In this document: positions 17,493-25,719 of the stretch, one piece after another
Position numbering within the stretch: the stretch's first letter is position 1
Layout: the number at the start of each line of letters is the position of its first letter
Source: Microvirga sp052114605
Lineage (GTDB): Bacteria > Pseudomonadota > Alphaproteobacteria > Rhizobiales > Beijerinckiaceae
Length of the DNA stretch: 64,000 nt
NCBI RefSeq assembly: GCF_052114605.1
Contig: NZ_JBFRFB010000002.1
Span: 248,001-312,000, forward strand
Direction of reading: 5' to 3'
The notes under the pieces: model-generated
Told to the model about the DNA's origin: nothing
The model's input: only the letters and a program-made list of their open reading frames with translations
The model's database searches: none
Program-made: the position numbers and the translations under genes

Positions 17493-18337
17493 GTTTCGAC
17501 CGCCGCATCACGCCTGTCCGCGCCGATCTGGCCGATGAGCGCCTGCGTGGACAGGTCGAGGCCGAGCGCTTCACCACCGGCACGGCCAAGCGCCTGATCG
17601 CCTCCTTCGCGCCCCTGCACCGCCATCCCTCCCGCGAAGCACCTGTCGATACGCAGGCGATCTTCGGCGAGGCCGTGACGGTCTATGACGAGCATGAAGG
17701 CTGGGCCTGGGTGCAGCTCAACGACGACGGCTATGTGGGCTATCTGCCGAGCGTCGGCTTAAGCGATGCGAATACTGAACCCACGCACAAGGTCGGCGCA
17801 ATCCGCACTTTCATCTATCCCGGCCCGAACCTGAAGCTGCCCTATCAGGATCACCTGACTCTGAATTCCAAGGTCGTGGTGGTGGAGACGCAAGGCGAAT
17901 ACGCGCGTCTCGCCACGGGCGGCTGGGTGTTCGCCGCGCATCTGAAAATGCTCGATGCTTGGGAAGCTGATTACGTCGGTGCCGCCGAGCGCTTCTTGCA
18001 TACACCCTATCTCTGGGGCGGCAAGACGAGCCTCGGCATCGATTGCTCTGGCCTCGCGCAGACGGCGCTGACGGCCGCCGGCATCAAGGCCCCGCGCGAC
18101 AGCGACATGCAGGAGAAGGAGCTTGGGCGCAGCATCGAGATCAGGCCCGATCTCAGCGGCCTGCAACGCGGTGACCTGATCTTCTGGAAAGGCCATGTGG
18201 GCCTCATGGTGGATGCCACGAACTTCATCCACGCCACCGGCCACAGCATGACCGTGATGATCGAGCCGCTTGCTGTCGCGGAAGAACGCATCCGCACGAC
18301 AAGCTACGGCGCGATCACTTCCATCAAGCGCCTGTAA
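17489..18337 (+). CDS. NlpC/P60 family cell-wall peptidase with SH3-like N-terminal region
   Basis: Papain-like peptidase family that cuts peptidoglycan stem peptides. The 282-residue protein has SH3-like repeats (about residues 35-155) and a C-terminal NlpC/P60 domain with catalytic Cys186 in IDCSGLA, His236 in GHVGLM and a third polar residue, probably His248. No signal peptide is visible, so it may act on recycled muropeptides in the cytoplasm, like other Rhizobiales homologues, or be exported by an unseen route. It is co-translated with the MarR gene (ATGA overlap) and lies near an M17 aminopeptidase. Confidence 0.87.
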   Translation: MSFDRRITPVRADLADERLRGQVEAERFTTGTAKRLIASFAPLHRHPSREAPVDTQAIFGEAVTVYDEHEGWAWVQLNDDGYVGYLPSVGLSDANTEPTHKVGAIRTFIYPGPNLKLPYQDHLTLNSKVVVVETQGEYARLATGGWVFAAHLKMLDAWEADYVGAAERFLHTPYLWGGKTSLGIDCSGLAQTALTAAGIKAPRDSDMQEKELGRSIEIRPDLSGLQRGDLIFWKGHVGLMVDATNFIHATGHSMTVMIEPLAVAEERIRTTSYGAITSIKRL

Positions 18338-18472
18338 CTTTATTATAGTCCCCGCAGCCCTGCTTGTGCTTGGTCTCTGGCGGACTTATATGGTGAGCGC
18401 AAGCGAGGACGGCCTCCCCCAGTTTGGGACAATCGTTCGGGACGACCCGGACTATTCCTGGTGGGGACTATC

Positions 18473-18907
18473 ATGCGCACGACACGCGACCGTATCCGTC
18501 ATGCACTCAGCTTCGAAATCATCGGCCTCGCCCTCGTCACGCCGCTCGGCGCGTGGGCGTTCGGCATGCCGCTGCATGATATCGGCATAGTGGGTTTCGG
18601 CAGCGCGACCCTCGCGACGATCTGGAACTACATCTATAATCTCGGCTTCGACCGCGCCATGCAGCGCCTGCGTGGAACCACGGCGAAGACGACGCCGATC
18701 CGCGTGCTTCATGCGATCCTGTTCGAAACCGGACTGCTGATCGTCTTAATGCCGCTGATTGCGGTGTATCTCGGCATCTCGCTCTGGCAGGCCTTCCTGC
18801 TCGATATATCTTTCGCCGTGTTCTACCTGGTCTATGCGTTCGTGTTCAACTGGGCCTATGACCGCATATTCCCGCTGCCCGAATGGCAGAAGCTGGAAAC
18901 GGCTTGA
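18473..18907 (+). CDS. PACE-family efflux transporter (bacterial transmembrane pair)
   Basis: A 144-residue inner-membrane protein of the proteobacterial antimicrobial compound efflux (PACE) family, whose members expel chlorhexidine and other biocides and may naturally export polyamines (family knowledge). It has four predicted helices in two repeated halves, each opening with an R-x-x-H-x-x-x-F-E type motif (RIRHALSFE and RVLHAILFE), the diagnostic pattern. I use the ATG at 18473 rather than the GTG 12 bp upstream because it fits the family start. 135 bp of intergenic DNA precedes it, with 9-bp ATAGTCCCC/GGGGACTAT arms at its two ends. Confidence 0.85.
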   Translation: MRTTRDRIRHALSFEIIGLALVTPLGAWAFGMPLHDIGIVGFGSATLATIWNYIYNLGFDRAMQRLRGTTAKTTPIRVLHAILFETGLLIVLMPLIAVYLGISLWQAFLLDISFAVFYLVYAFVFNWAYDRIFPLPEWQKLETA

Positions 18908-18918
18908 GGCTCGTCTCC

Positions 18919-18947
18919 GTCATGACCGCGACACATGCGGCCATGAC
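18919..18947. terminator. Hairpin between convergent PACE and ghrA-like genes
   Basis: GTCATG (18919-18924) pairs with CATGAC (18942-18947) and CCGC with GCGG inside it, with one mismatch. It lies between two converging genes and probably helps end both transcripts, though no T-tract is present. The GTCATG edges resemble the dispersed repeats elsewhere in the window. Confidence 0.4.
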
Positions 18948-18958
18948 AGGGGGAGAGC

Positions 18959-19900
18959 TTAATATCCCCGCGCACGATCCACGATGTTCTCTAGCGCTTC
19001 ACCTGCTTCATGACGCCTGATCTGATCGGCGATGTAGCGTGCCGTCGCTTCAGGCTCGCTCGTCGCGGCATTGTGCGGTGAGATGGTGACGCGCGGGTGC
19101 GTCCAGAGTGGAGAATCCTGCGGCAGCGGTTCCACTTCGAACACGTCGAGCGTTGCTGCTTTCAGGGTGCCATCGTCGAGACAGGCGAGAATATCGGTCT
19201 CCACCTGCAGCTTGCCGCGTCCCGCGTTGATGAGAACAGGCCCACCAAGCCTGCCGTCATGCGCCAGCTTCTGGAACAGCGAGCGACTGAGAATGCCGCT
19301 CGTATCCGGCGTGAGCGGGATAAGGCTGACCAGGATATCCGTGCGGGCGAGGAAAGCGGACAACCCGTCCTCGCCGGAATAGATCTCGAAGCCTTCGACA
19401 TTCTTGGCCGTGCGGCTCCAGCCCGCCACGTCGAAGCCCATCACCTTGAGCTTGCGCGCGGCATCCTGGCCCAGCACGCCGAATCCCATGATGCCCACGC
19501 GCACATCGCCGGCAATCGGCGGCGCGCGGTCCGGCTGCCACCGCTTCGCGCGCTGATCCTCATCGAAGCGGTGCTGATCGCGCAGATGCATGAGGCAGTG
19601 CATGACCACATATTCGCTCATGCGATGGGTGAGATCATCTTGCGCGACGCGCACGATGGGCACATCAGGAAGATCCGGATAGCTCATCAGATGATCGACA
19701 CCGGCGCCAAGCGAGAAGAGCGCGCGCAGGCTTGGCAGGCCTGAGAGACTTCCTGGCTTCGGGCCCCACGTGGCAACATACTCCACGCGGGATTTGTCGA
19801 AACCCTCACCGAGCACAACGATGTCGCGGTCGGGCAGCACCTTGCGAAAGCGCTCGACCCAGGGCTTCGGATCCCACGTGAGAGCAACGAGCAGTGTCAT
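18959..19900 (-). CDS. ghrA: GhrA-like D-2-hydroxyacid dehydrogenase (glyoxylate/hydroxypyruvate reductase)
   Basis: NAD(P)H-dependent reductase of the D-isomer 2-hydroxyacid dehydrogenase family; GhrA reduces glyoxylate and hydroxypyruvate. The 313-residue protein has the Rossmann motif GIMGFGVLG (about residues 135-143), the substrate Arg in LINAGRGKL, and the catalytic His in SPHNAATSE near the C terminus. Length matches E. coli GhrA. Its start overlaps the deoA stop by 4 bp, making it the last gene of the deo unit, an unusual partner. It might reduce an aldehyde or keto acid from nucleoside breakdown, which is inference; closely related reductases act on several small oxo acids. Confidence 0.75.
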   Translation of the reverse strand: MTLLVALTWDPKPWVERFRKVLPDRDIVVLGEGFDKSRVEYVATWGPKPGSLSGLPSLRALFSLGAGVDHLMSYPDLPDVPIVRVAQDDLTHRMSEYVVMHCLMHLRDQHRFDEDQRAKRWQPDRAPPIAGDVRVGIMGFGVLGQDAARKLKVMGFDVAGWSRTAKNVEGFEIYSGEDGLSAFLARTDILVSLIPLTPDTSGILSRSLFQKLAHDGRLGGPVLINAGRGKLQVETDILACLDDGTLKAATLDVFEVEPLPQDSPLWTHPRVTISPHNAATSEPEATARYIADQIRRHEAGEALENIVDRARGY

Positions 19901-21222
19901 CCCTGCACTCCGATGCGTTCGAGAACGAGCTTGCTCGCCGCAGGCTTCGTCTGGCCGATGGTGTAGGATGCGCGAACGGCGCGTGCCGCTGCCTCGGCTG
20001 CCGCTTCGCTGCGTGCATGAACGATGGCGAGCGGACGATCCTGATCGACGCTCGCACCGACCTCCGCCAGATCGGTAAGACCGACCGCGTGATCGATAGG
20101 ATCCTGCGGGCGCGTGCGTCCGCCGCCCAGCGCCACGACGGCAACGCCGATATCGCGCGTCGCGATCTTCTGCACGATGCCTGCACTTTCAGCAAAAATT
20201 GGGCGGATGATCGGCGCGGCCTGCAAGTGCTGCTTATGCTTCTCCAGAAGATCGGACGGACCGCCGAGCGCGACGACCATGCGCTGGAACACCTCGGCAG
20301 CCTTGCCGGAGGAAATCGCATGCTCGATCTTCGCGCGTGCTTCCACGATGTCGGCGGCAAGCTTGCCGAGCACCAGCATCTCCGCCGACAGCTCGACCGT
20401 CACTTCATGGAAGCGCTTCTCGCGGCGACGGCCGGTCAGATAATCGACCGCGTAGGCCATCTCGACGGCGTTGCCCGCGGCGGATGCGAGAGGCTGGTCC
20501 ATATCGGTGAGCAGAGCACTCGTGGGCAGTCCTGCGCCATTGGCGACGAGCACGAGGCTCTCGGCCAATGCGCGCGCATCCTTCGCGTTGTCCATGAACG
20601 CGCCGGAGCCGAACTTCACATCCATCACGAGACCCTGAAGACCTGCGGACAGCTTCTTCGAGAGAATGGATGCGGTGATGAGATCGATGGATTCTACCGT
20701 CGCCGTGACGTCGCGAATGGCGTAGAGGCGCTTGTCGGCAGGCGCGAGATCCGCCGTCTGGCCGATGATCGCGCAACCGACCTCGTGCGTCACGCGCCGG
20801 AAGGTGTCGATGTCGGGCTGCGTCACGTAGCCGGGAATGGAATCGAACTTGTCGAGCGTGCCGCCGGTATGGCCAAGGCCACGGCCCGAAATCATCGGCA
20901 CATAGCCTCCGCAGGCGGCGACCGCAGGGCCGAGCGCGAGGCTCACCGTATCGCCCACACCGCCGGTCGAATGCTTGTCGAGCACGGGGCCGGGCAGGTC
21001 CCACTTCAGCACCTCGCCGGAATTCATCATCGCGCGAGTCAGCGCCACGCGTTCCGGCACGGTGAGGCCCCGGAAGAAGATCGCCATGGCGAAGGAGGCC
21101 GCTTGGCCTTCAGACACGCGGCCGGCTGTGAGGCCCTGAATGAAGGCCTCGATCTCCTCAGCCTGGAGCGTTCCACCGTCGCGCTTGCGGCGGATGATTT
21201 CCTGCGGCAGATGATGACTCAT
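19897..21222 (-). CDS. deoA: Thymidine phosphorylase
   Basis: Splits thymidine or deoxyuridine with phosphate into base and 2-deoxyribose-1-phosphate. The 441-residue protein has the all-alpha then alpha/beta architecture of the pyrimidine phosphorylase family. The phosphate-binding KHSTGGVGD is at residues 83-91 and the signature SGRGLGHTGGTLDK at 112-125; the C-terminal domain is complete. It starts 1 bp after the deoC stop and ends within the ghrA-like start. The uracil it releases could feed the urc unit on the other strand. Confidence 0.95.
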   Translation of the reverse strand: MSHHLPQEIIRRKRDGGTLQAEEIEAFIQGLTAGRVSEGQAASFAMAIFFRGLTVPERVALTRAMMNSGEVLKWDLPGPVLDKHSTGGVGDTVSLALGPAVAACGGYVPMISGRGLGHTGGTLDKFDSIPGYVTQPDIDTFRRVTHEVGCAIIGQTADLAPADKRLYAIRDVTATVESIDLITASILSKKLSAGLQGLVMDVKFGSGAFMDNAKDARALAESLVLVANGAGLPTSALLTDMDQPLASAAGNAVEMAYAVDYLTGRRREKRFHEVTVELSAEMLVLGKLAADIVEARAKIEHAISSGKAAEVFQRMVVALGGPSDLLEKHKQHLQAAPIIRPIFAESAGIVQKIATRDIGVAVVALGGGRTRPQDPIDHAVGLTDLAEVGASVDQDRPLAIVHARSEAAAEAAARAVRASYTIGQTKPAASKLVLERIGVQG

Positions 21223-21223
21223 A

Positions 21224-21985
21224 TCAGTACGCTCCGGTGGCGGCGGATCCCGCGCGCCCTTCGATCGCGGCGATCAGGGTATCGTAGACGCTGCTCGCGC
21301 CGATGCGGAAAGTCTGTGGCGTGGCCCAGCCCTGCCCCATGATGCGATCCGCGAGATCGAGATAGATTTTCGCATCCTCGACAGTGCGGATGCCGCCGGA
21401 GGGCTTGAGGCCGACCTTGCGCCCCGAAGCCTTGATGGCATTGAGCATGATCTCGGCGGCTTCGGGTGTTGCGGAAACCGGCGTCTTGCCTGTCGAGGTC
21501 TTGATGAAATCGGCGCCTGCTTCGATGGACAGACGGCTTGCCGCATCGATCAAGCCTGCGTCCTTCAATTCACCCGTTTCCAGAATGACCTTGAGCAGGC
21601 GGTTACCATCCACGCGTTCGCGCACGGCCTCGATCATCTCGCGGGCAATGGCGACATCGCCTCGGCGCAGGGCATTGTAGGGCAAAACGAGATCGATCTC
21701 GTTCGCGCCGTCCGACAGGGCCTCCTGCGTGTCGTCAGCGACGCGGCTCACGTCCTCGCCACCGGCGGGAAAGTTCACCACCGTCGCGATGCGAACGGGC
21801 GAGCCTTTCAGGTTTTCCTGCGCACGTTTCACGAATTGCGGCCACACGCAGACAGCGGCGACCGGCCCGCGCGGATCGAGCGCTTTTTTGCAGAGCGCAT
21901 CGATAGCCTGATCGGTGCAATTGTCGTTGAGATCGGTGAGATCGAGTGAGCGCAGCGCGCGCTGGGCAATGAGCGCATCGGACAT
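21224..21985 (-). CDS. deoC: Deoxyribose-phosphate aldolase
   Basis: Class I aldolase cleaving 2-deoxyribose-5-phosphate to glyceraldehyde-3-phosphate and acetaldehyde. The 253-residue protein carries the Schiff-base Lys162 (ADFIKTSTGK), the proton-relay Lys194 (GLKPSGGIR) and Asp98 (EIDLVLPYNA), matching E. coli Lys167, Lys201 and Asp102. It lies between punA (1 bp) and deoA (1 bp), so it is plainly co-transcribed. No aldehyde dehydrogenase for the acetaldehyde is in the window. Confidence 0.96.
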   Translation of the reverse strand: MSDALIAQRALRSLDLTDLNDNCTDQAIDALCKKALDPRGPVAAVCVWPQFVKRAQENLKGSPVRIATVVNFPAGGEDVSRVADDTQEALSDGANEIDLVLPYNALRRGDVAIAREMIEAVRERVDGNRLLKVILETGELKDAGLIDAASRLSIEAGADFIKTSTGKTPVSATPEAAEIMLNAIKASGRKVGLKPSGGIRTVEDAKIYLDLADRIMGQGWATPQTFRIGASSVYDTLIAAIEGRAGSAATGAY

Positions 21986-21986
21986 T

Positions 21987-22796
21987 TTACATCTCCGCGA
22001 CGAATGATCGGATGAGGCGCTTGAACTTCTCGGAGGCTTCCGCCGCCGTATCCTTGGTTTCCTGGTGCGAGGGAGAAGCGCCCTCGATGCCGGCGGCGAG
22101 ATTGGTGACGACGGAGATCGCCGCGACCTTCAAGCCGTAATAGCGCGCGAGGATCACTTCCGGCACCGTGGACATGCCCACGAGATCGCCACCGAGGATC
22201 TGCACCATCTTGATTTCGGCGGGCGTCTCGAAGCTCGGGCCCGAGAGCCAGGCATAGACGCCCTCGGGAACGTCGATGCCGGTCTTCTTCGCGGCGCGCT
22301 GCAGGGCCTCGCGCAGGCCCTCGTCATAAGCGCCGGTCAGCGACACGAAGCGGCCTTCCGTGTGATCGCGCAGCAGCGGATTGCCGCCGGAGAGATTAAG
22401 GTGATCGTTGATCGCCACAAGGCTGCCGGGGCGGATATTCGCGCGAACGGAGCCTGCCGCATTCGTCGCAACCAATACCGGAATGCCGAGTTCCTTGATG
22501 AAGGCGATGGGCAGACGCATCGCGCCCGCATCGCCCGTCTCGTAATAATGCGCGCGGCCCTGGAACAGGAGGACGCGTTTGCCCTCCAGCGTGCCGGCGA
22601 CGAGCTTGCCCGCGTGTCCCGATACGCCGCTCTTCGGGAAATGAGGGATCTCGGCATAGGCGAGGCTTACCGCGTCGCTCACCTCATCGACCAAGGTGCC
22701 GAGGCCGGTGCCGAGCACGAAGGCTGCATCGAAGCGGCCATCGAAACCGCGGGCGCGCACGAATTCGGCGGCCTCTTGAACGTTCTGGTGCATCAT
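21987..22796 (-). CDS. punA: Purine-nucleoside phosphorylase (trimeric type)
   Basis: Phosphorolyses purine (deoxy)nucleosides to base and sugar-1-phosphate. It is the PunA/XapA-like family, not the hexameric DeoD type: motifs GRAHYYE (80-86), TNAAGSV (111-117), the GPSFETPAE substrate Glu190 and VGMSTVPE (206-213) are all present, and Asn232 is a candidate for the base-binding Asn. Length 269 aa (or 268 if the second of two adjacent Met codons is used). A small hairpin lies between cdd and this start. Confidence 0.94.
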   Translation of the reverse strand: MMHQNVQEAAEFVRARGFDGRFDAAFVLGTGLGTLVDEVSDAVSLAYAEIPHFPKSGVSGHAGKLVAGTLEGKRVLLFQGRAHYYETGDAGAMRLPIAFIKELGIPVLVATNAAGSVRANIRPGSLVAINDHLNLSGGNPLLRDHTEGRFVSLTGAYDEGLREALQRAAKKTGIDVPEGVYAWLSGPSFETPAEIKMVQILGGDLVGMSTVPEVILARYYGLKVAAISVVTNLAAGIEGASPSHQETKDTAAEASEKFKRLIRSFVAEM

Positions 22797-22837
22797 CGTC
22801 TTTTCAGGCTCTTACTTGAGCCTTCCTTCCATTGCGC

Positions 22838-22857
22838 GAGGTCCGCAGACGGACCTC
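22838..22857 (-). other. Perfect mRNA hairpin between cdd and punA
   Basis: An 8-bp GC-rich stem (22838-22845 with 22850-22857) with a 4-nt loop lies in the 70-bp gap. There is no T-tract, so processing or message stabilisation is more likely than termination. Confidence 0.6.
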
Positions 22858-22866
22858 ATCTTCCAA

Positions 22867-23271
22867 TCAACGGTTCGTCAGATTATCCGGCCCGAACGAG
22901 AACGGCAGCAACTCTTCCAAGGTGAAGCTTTTGCGGATGCCCTCAGGCCCCGCGATATGAATCTTCGTATCGGGCAACCCGAATTCGCGGATGCGCTGGC
23001 GGCAGCCGCCGCAGGGCGTGACGAGATTCTCGCCATCGCCGATCACCACGATCTCGTGGATCGCGCTTCCACCACCCGCGATCATGGCGGAGATGGCACC
23101 TGCTTCCGCGCAAGAGCCCACCGGATAGGCGGCGTTCTCCACGTTGCAGCCGGTAAACATCTGGCCGTCCGGTGTTGCAATCGCAGCTCCCACCTTGAAG
23201 CGGGAATAGGGCACATAGGCTCTGGTCTGGATAGCCTTGGCGGCTTCGAACAAGGTGTTGAGCGATGGCAT
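22867..23271 (-). CDS. cdd: Cytidine deaminase
   Basis: Zinc enzyme that deaminates cytidine and deoxycytidine to (deoxy)uridine. The frame is open far upstream through the permease gene, but the ATG at 23271, 2 bp after the permease stop, gives the normal 134 residues of the small tetrameric form. The zinc and catalytic motifs are CAEAGA (residues 54-59, catalytic Glu56) and PCGGC (86-90), and the substrate loop GCNVENAAYP is at 41-50. It directs cytidine into the uridine/uracil branch used by the neighbouring genes. Confidence 0.95.
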   Translation of the reverse strand: MPSLNTLFEAAKAIQTRAYVPYSRFKVGAAIATPDGQMFTGCNVENAAYPVGSCAEAGAISAMIAGGGSAIHEIVVIGDGENLVTPCGGCRQRIREFGLPDTKIHIAGPEGIRKSFTLEELLPFSFGPDNLTNR

Positions 23272-23273
23272 GC

Positions 23274-24185
23274 TCAGCGCTCCTTCACATAGGGCACGCC
23301 GGAGGCGCGCGGCGGGATTGCGGTGCCGATGACGCCGGCGAGCAGGATGACGGTGAGAAGATAGGGCATCGCCTGAATCGCCTGCACCGGCACCTCGCCG
23401 ATGAACGGAAGCGAGCGGCCCTGCAACTGGTTGGCGAAGGCATCGAGGAAGCCGAAGAGGAAGCAGGCTCCGAGCGCCGGCCATGCGCGCCATTTCGCGA
23501 AGATGAGCGCGGCGAGCGCGATGAAGCCTCGCCCCGCCGTCATGTTGGGAAGGAAGCCCGCTGCCTGCGCGACGGAGAGATAAGCGCCGCCAAAGCCGCA
23601 CAACACGCCGCCGATCACCACGGCGGAATAGCGCAAGGCCGTCACCGAAATGCCCGCCGTATCCACCGCCGCCGGGTTTTCGCCGACCGCGCGCAGGCGA
23701 AGACCGAAGCGCGTGCGGCCGAGCACGAACCACGTCACCGGCACCGCGAGAAGAACGAGATAGACCAGAGCGGAATGGCCAAAGAGAATTCCGCCGAAGC
23801 GCTGATCGCCTTCGAGCGGCGGCGTGCGTCCGCCCTGGCTGTACCACGCATTGCCGACGATGGCGGTCAGGCCCGCCGCCAGCATGTTGATGGCGACACC
23901 CGACACGATCTGGTTGCCGCGCTGGCTGATGGAGGCAAAGCCGTGGATGAGCGAGAAGCCAACGGATGCGAGAATGCCGAGAATCAGGCCGATCCATGCG
24001 GAATCGAATGCATAAGCACCGGCAGCGGAGGCAAAGGCCGCGACCAGCATCTTGCCTTCGAGGCCGATATCGACGACGCCCGAACGCTCCGACCAGAGAC
24101 CTGCAAGGCACGCCGCCAGCAGCGGAATGGAAAGCCGAAGGGCCGAGTCGAGAATGGTTGCGATGATGCCGAGATCCATGATCAT
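23274..24185 (-). CDS. Nucleoside-type ABC transporter permease, second subunit
   Basis: BPD_transp_2-family inner-membrane permease (303 aa) of the type that works with BMP-family lipoproteins (BmpDEFG/NupNOPQ-like). Multiple hydrophobic helices are visible, with the coupling segment GLRLRAVGENPAAVDTAGIS, characteristic of the family. The start is set by an ATGA overlap with the first permease; an alternative ATG is two codons downstream. cdd follows after 2 bp, which ties this importer to nucleosides. Confidence 0.88.
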   Translation of the reverse strand: MIMDLGIIATILDSALRLSIPLLAACLAGLWSERSGVVDIGLEGKMLVAAFASAAGAYAFDSAWIGLILGILASVGFSLIHGFASISQRGNQIVSGVAINMLAAGLTAIVGNAWYSQGGRTPPLEGDQRFGGILFGHSALVYLVLLAVPVTWFVLGRTRFGLRLRAVGENPAAVDTAGISVTALRYSAVVIGGVLCGFGGAYLSVAQAAGFLPNMTAGRGFIALAALIFAKWRAWPALGACFLFGFLDAFANQLQGRSLPFIGEVPVQAIQAMPYLLTVILLAGVIGTAIPPRASGVPYVKER

Positions 24186-25285
24186 GCCCCCGCGAGTTTC
24201 TGGCGTGTCATGACATGCGCCACGATGCGCCTGAACAGGCCATCGAGCGCGCCGGCGAACAGGATGATGATGCCACCGATCACCACCACCATGTCGCGGG
24301 TGATGTTGGGCTGCTCGAAGGCCAGCTCCGCGCCGCCCTGATAGAGAATGCCGAACAGGAGCGAGGCCAGCACGATACCGACCGGATGCGCGCGGCCCAT
24401 GAGCGCCACCGCGATGCCGACGAAGCCGTAGCCGGAAGTGAATTCCAGTAACAGGCGGTGCTGGTAGCCCATGAGCTCGTTGACCGCGAGGCCGCCGGCG
24501 AGTGCGCCGGAGATCACCATGGCAATGATGATGATGCGCGCGGGCGAGATGCCCGCATAGACCGCGGCGGTCGGGTTCGAGCCGACGACGCGGATCGCAT
24601 AGCCGAGGCGCGAGCGGTAGATGAGCAGCCATACGAAATAGGCCGCGGCCAGGGCCAGCACGAGCGTGAGGTTGAGCTGTGACGCGGGGATCTCGATGCC
24701 GAAGGCGGCGAAGACCTCGTGCATGAAGGGGATATGCGACGCGTCAGGGAAGGTGCGCGTCTCCGGGTTCATGGATTGCGGCTCGCGCAGCACGTTCACC
24801 AGCAGATAGACGATCAGCACGCTGGCAAGCCAGTTGAACATGATCGTGGTGATGACGATGTGGCTGCCGCGCTTGGCCTGCAGATAGCCGGGAATGGCGG
24901 CCCAGGCAGCGCCGAAAGCAGCGGCACCGAGGATGCCGAGGGGGATCAGCAGGAAGCCCGGCAGGAAGCTGAGATTGTTGAGCACGAGCGCGATGCCGAG
25001 GCCCGCGAGCGTTGCCTGGCCTTCACCGCCGATATTGAAGAGACCGGCATGATAGGCCACCGCCACTGCAAGCCCGACGAAGATGAAGTCGGTGGCGTAG
25101 AACAGGGTAAAGCCCAGGCCTTCGCCGGTGCCGAGGCTGCCTTGCAGCAGGTACTTGGTCGCGGTCAGCGGGTTCTCGCCGATGCCGAGCACCACGAGAC
25201 CCGCAATGAGGAAGGCCGCGATCACGGAAATCGCGGGAACCAGGACCGTGTCGGCCCATTTGGGCATGTCGATAGGTGCGCTCAC
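24182..25285 (-). CDS. Nucleoside-type ABC transporter permease, first subunit
   Basis: BPD_transp_2-family permease of 367 aa, the longer of the pair. The first helix is at about residues 12-33 (ISVIAAFLIAGLVVLGIG), and the coupling motif is YAIRVVGSNPTAAVYAGIS. It overlaps both the VOC protein gene upstream and the second permease downstream by 4 bp, so it is part of one tightly coupled mRNA. Substrate is inferred from cdd, punA, deoC and deoA downstream. Confidence 0.88.
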   Translation of the reverse strand: MSAPIDMPKWADTVLVPAISVIAAFLIAGLVVLGIGENPLTATKYLLQGSLGTGEGLGFTLFYATDFIFVGLAVAVAYHAGLFNIGGEGQATLAGLGIALVLNNLSFLPGFLLIPLGILGAAAFGAAWAAIPGYLQAKRGSHIVITTIMFNWLASVLIVYLLVNVLREPQSMNPETRTFPDASHIPFMHEVFAAFGIEIPASQLNLTLVLALAAAYFVWLLIYRSRLGYAIRVVGSNPTAAVYAGISPARIIIIAMVISGALAGGLAVNELMGYQHRLLLEFTSGYGFVGIAVALMGRAHPVGIVLASLLFGILYQGGAELAFEQPNITRDMVVVIGGIIILFAGALDGLFRRIVAHVMTRQKLAGA

Positions 25286-25719
25286 GTCTGACTGTCCGGA
25301 AGGAACAGGTGGCCCTGTTCGTCGAGAGGGAAGAACGGGTTCCAGGCAACTTCCCAGAGATGCCCGTCAGGATCGGCGAAATAGCCCGAGTAGCCGCCCC
25401 AGAACACGTCCTGCGGCGGCTTCACTTTGCTGGCGCCGGCAGTGACGGCGAGGGCATAGACCTCATCCGCTTCCTGCTTGGAGCGGGCATTGTAGGCAAG
25501 CGTGATGGCGGCAAAGCCGGTCGGCTTGTCCTCCACATGCGCATCGGCCGCCAGATCGGCACGGCCGAACAGGCCGAGAGCTAATCCATTCGCCTGGAAG
25601 AAGACGACGCTTGGCTGGCTCGCGCTGGAGGCTTTCCAGCCCCAGGCTTCATAGAAGGCCCGTGATTTTGCGAGATCGGCCACGCCAAGCGTGACCAGCG
25701 TCAATCGCGGCTGCATCAT
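25282..25719 (-). CDS. VOC-family (glyoxalase/dioxygenase superfamily) protein inside the importer operon
   Basis: A 145-residue protein of the vicinal oxygen chelate fold: paired beta-alpha-beta-beta-beta modules, with DLAKSRAFYEAWGW at the start and the YFADPDGHLWEV segment at the end. The latter holds the His and Glu typical of a metal site in this superfamily. It overlaps the ABC ATPase gene upstream and the permease downstream by 4 bp each, so it is inserted between transporter subunits. The reaction is unknown; a metal-dependent step on a nucleoside-derived aldehyde is possible but unsupported. Confidence 0.8.
   Translation of the reverse strand: MMQPRLTLVTLGVADLAKSRAFYEAWGWKASSASQPSVVFFQANGLALGLFGRADLAADAHVEDKPTGFAAITLAYNARSKQEADEVYALAVTAGASKVKPPQDVFWGGYSGYFADPDGHLWEVAWNPFFPLDEQGHLFLPDSQT

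Noticed and set aside
19894..21342. A 482-codon frame antisense to deoA
   Set aside because: deoA on the other strand has all family motifs; the antisense product is low-complexity His/Arg-rich.
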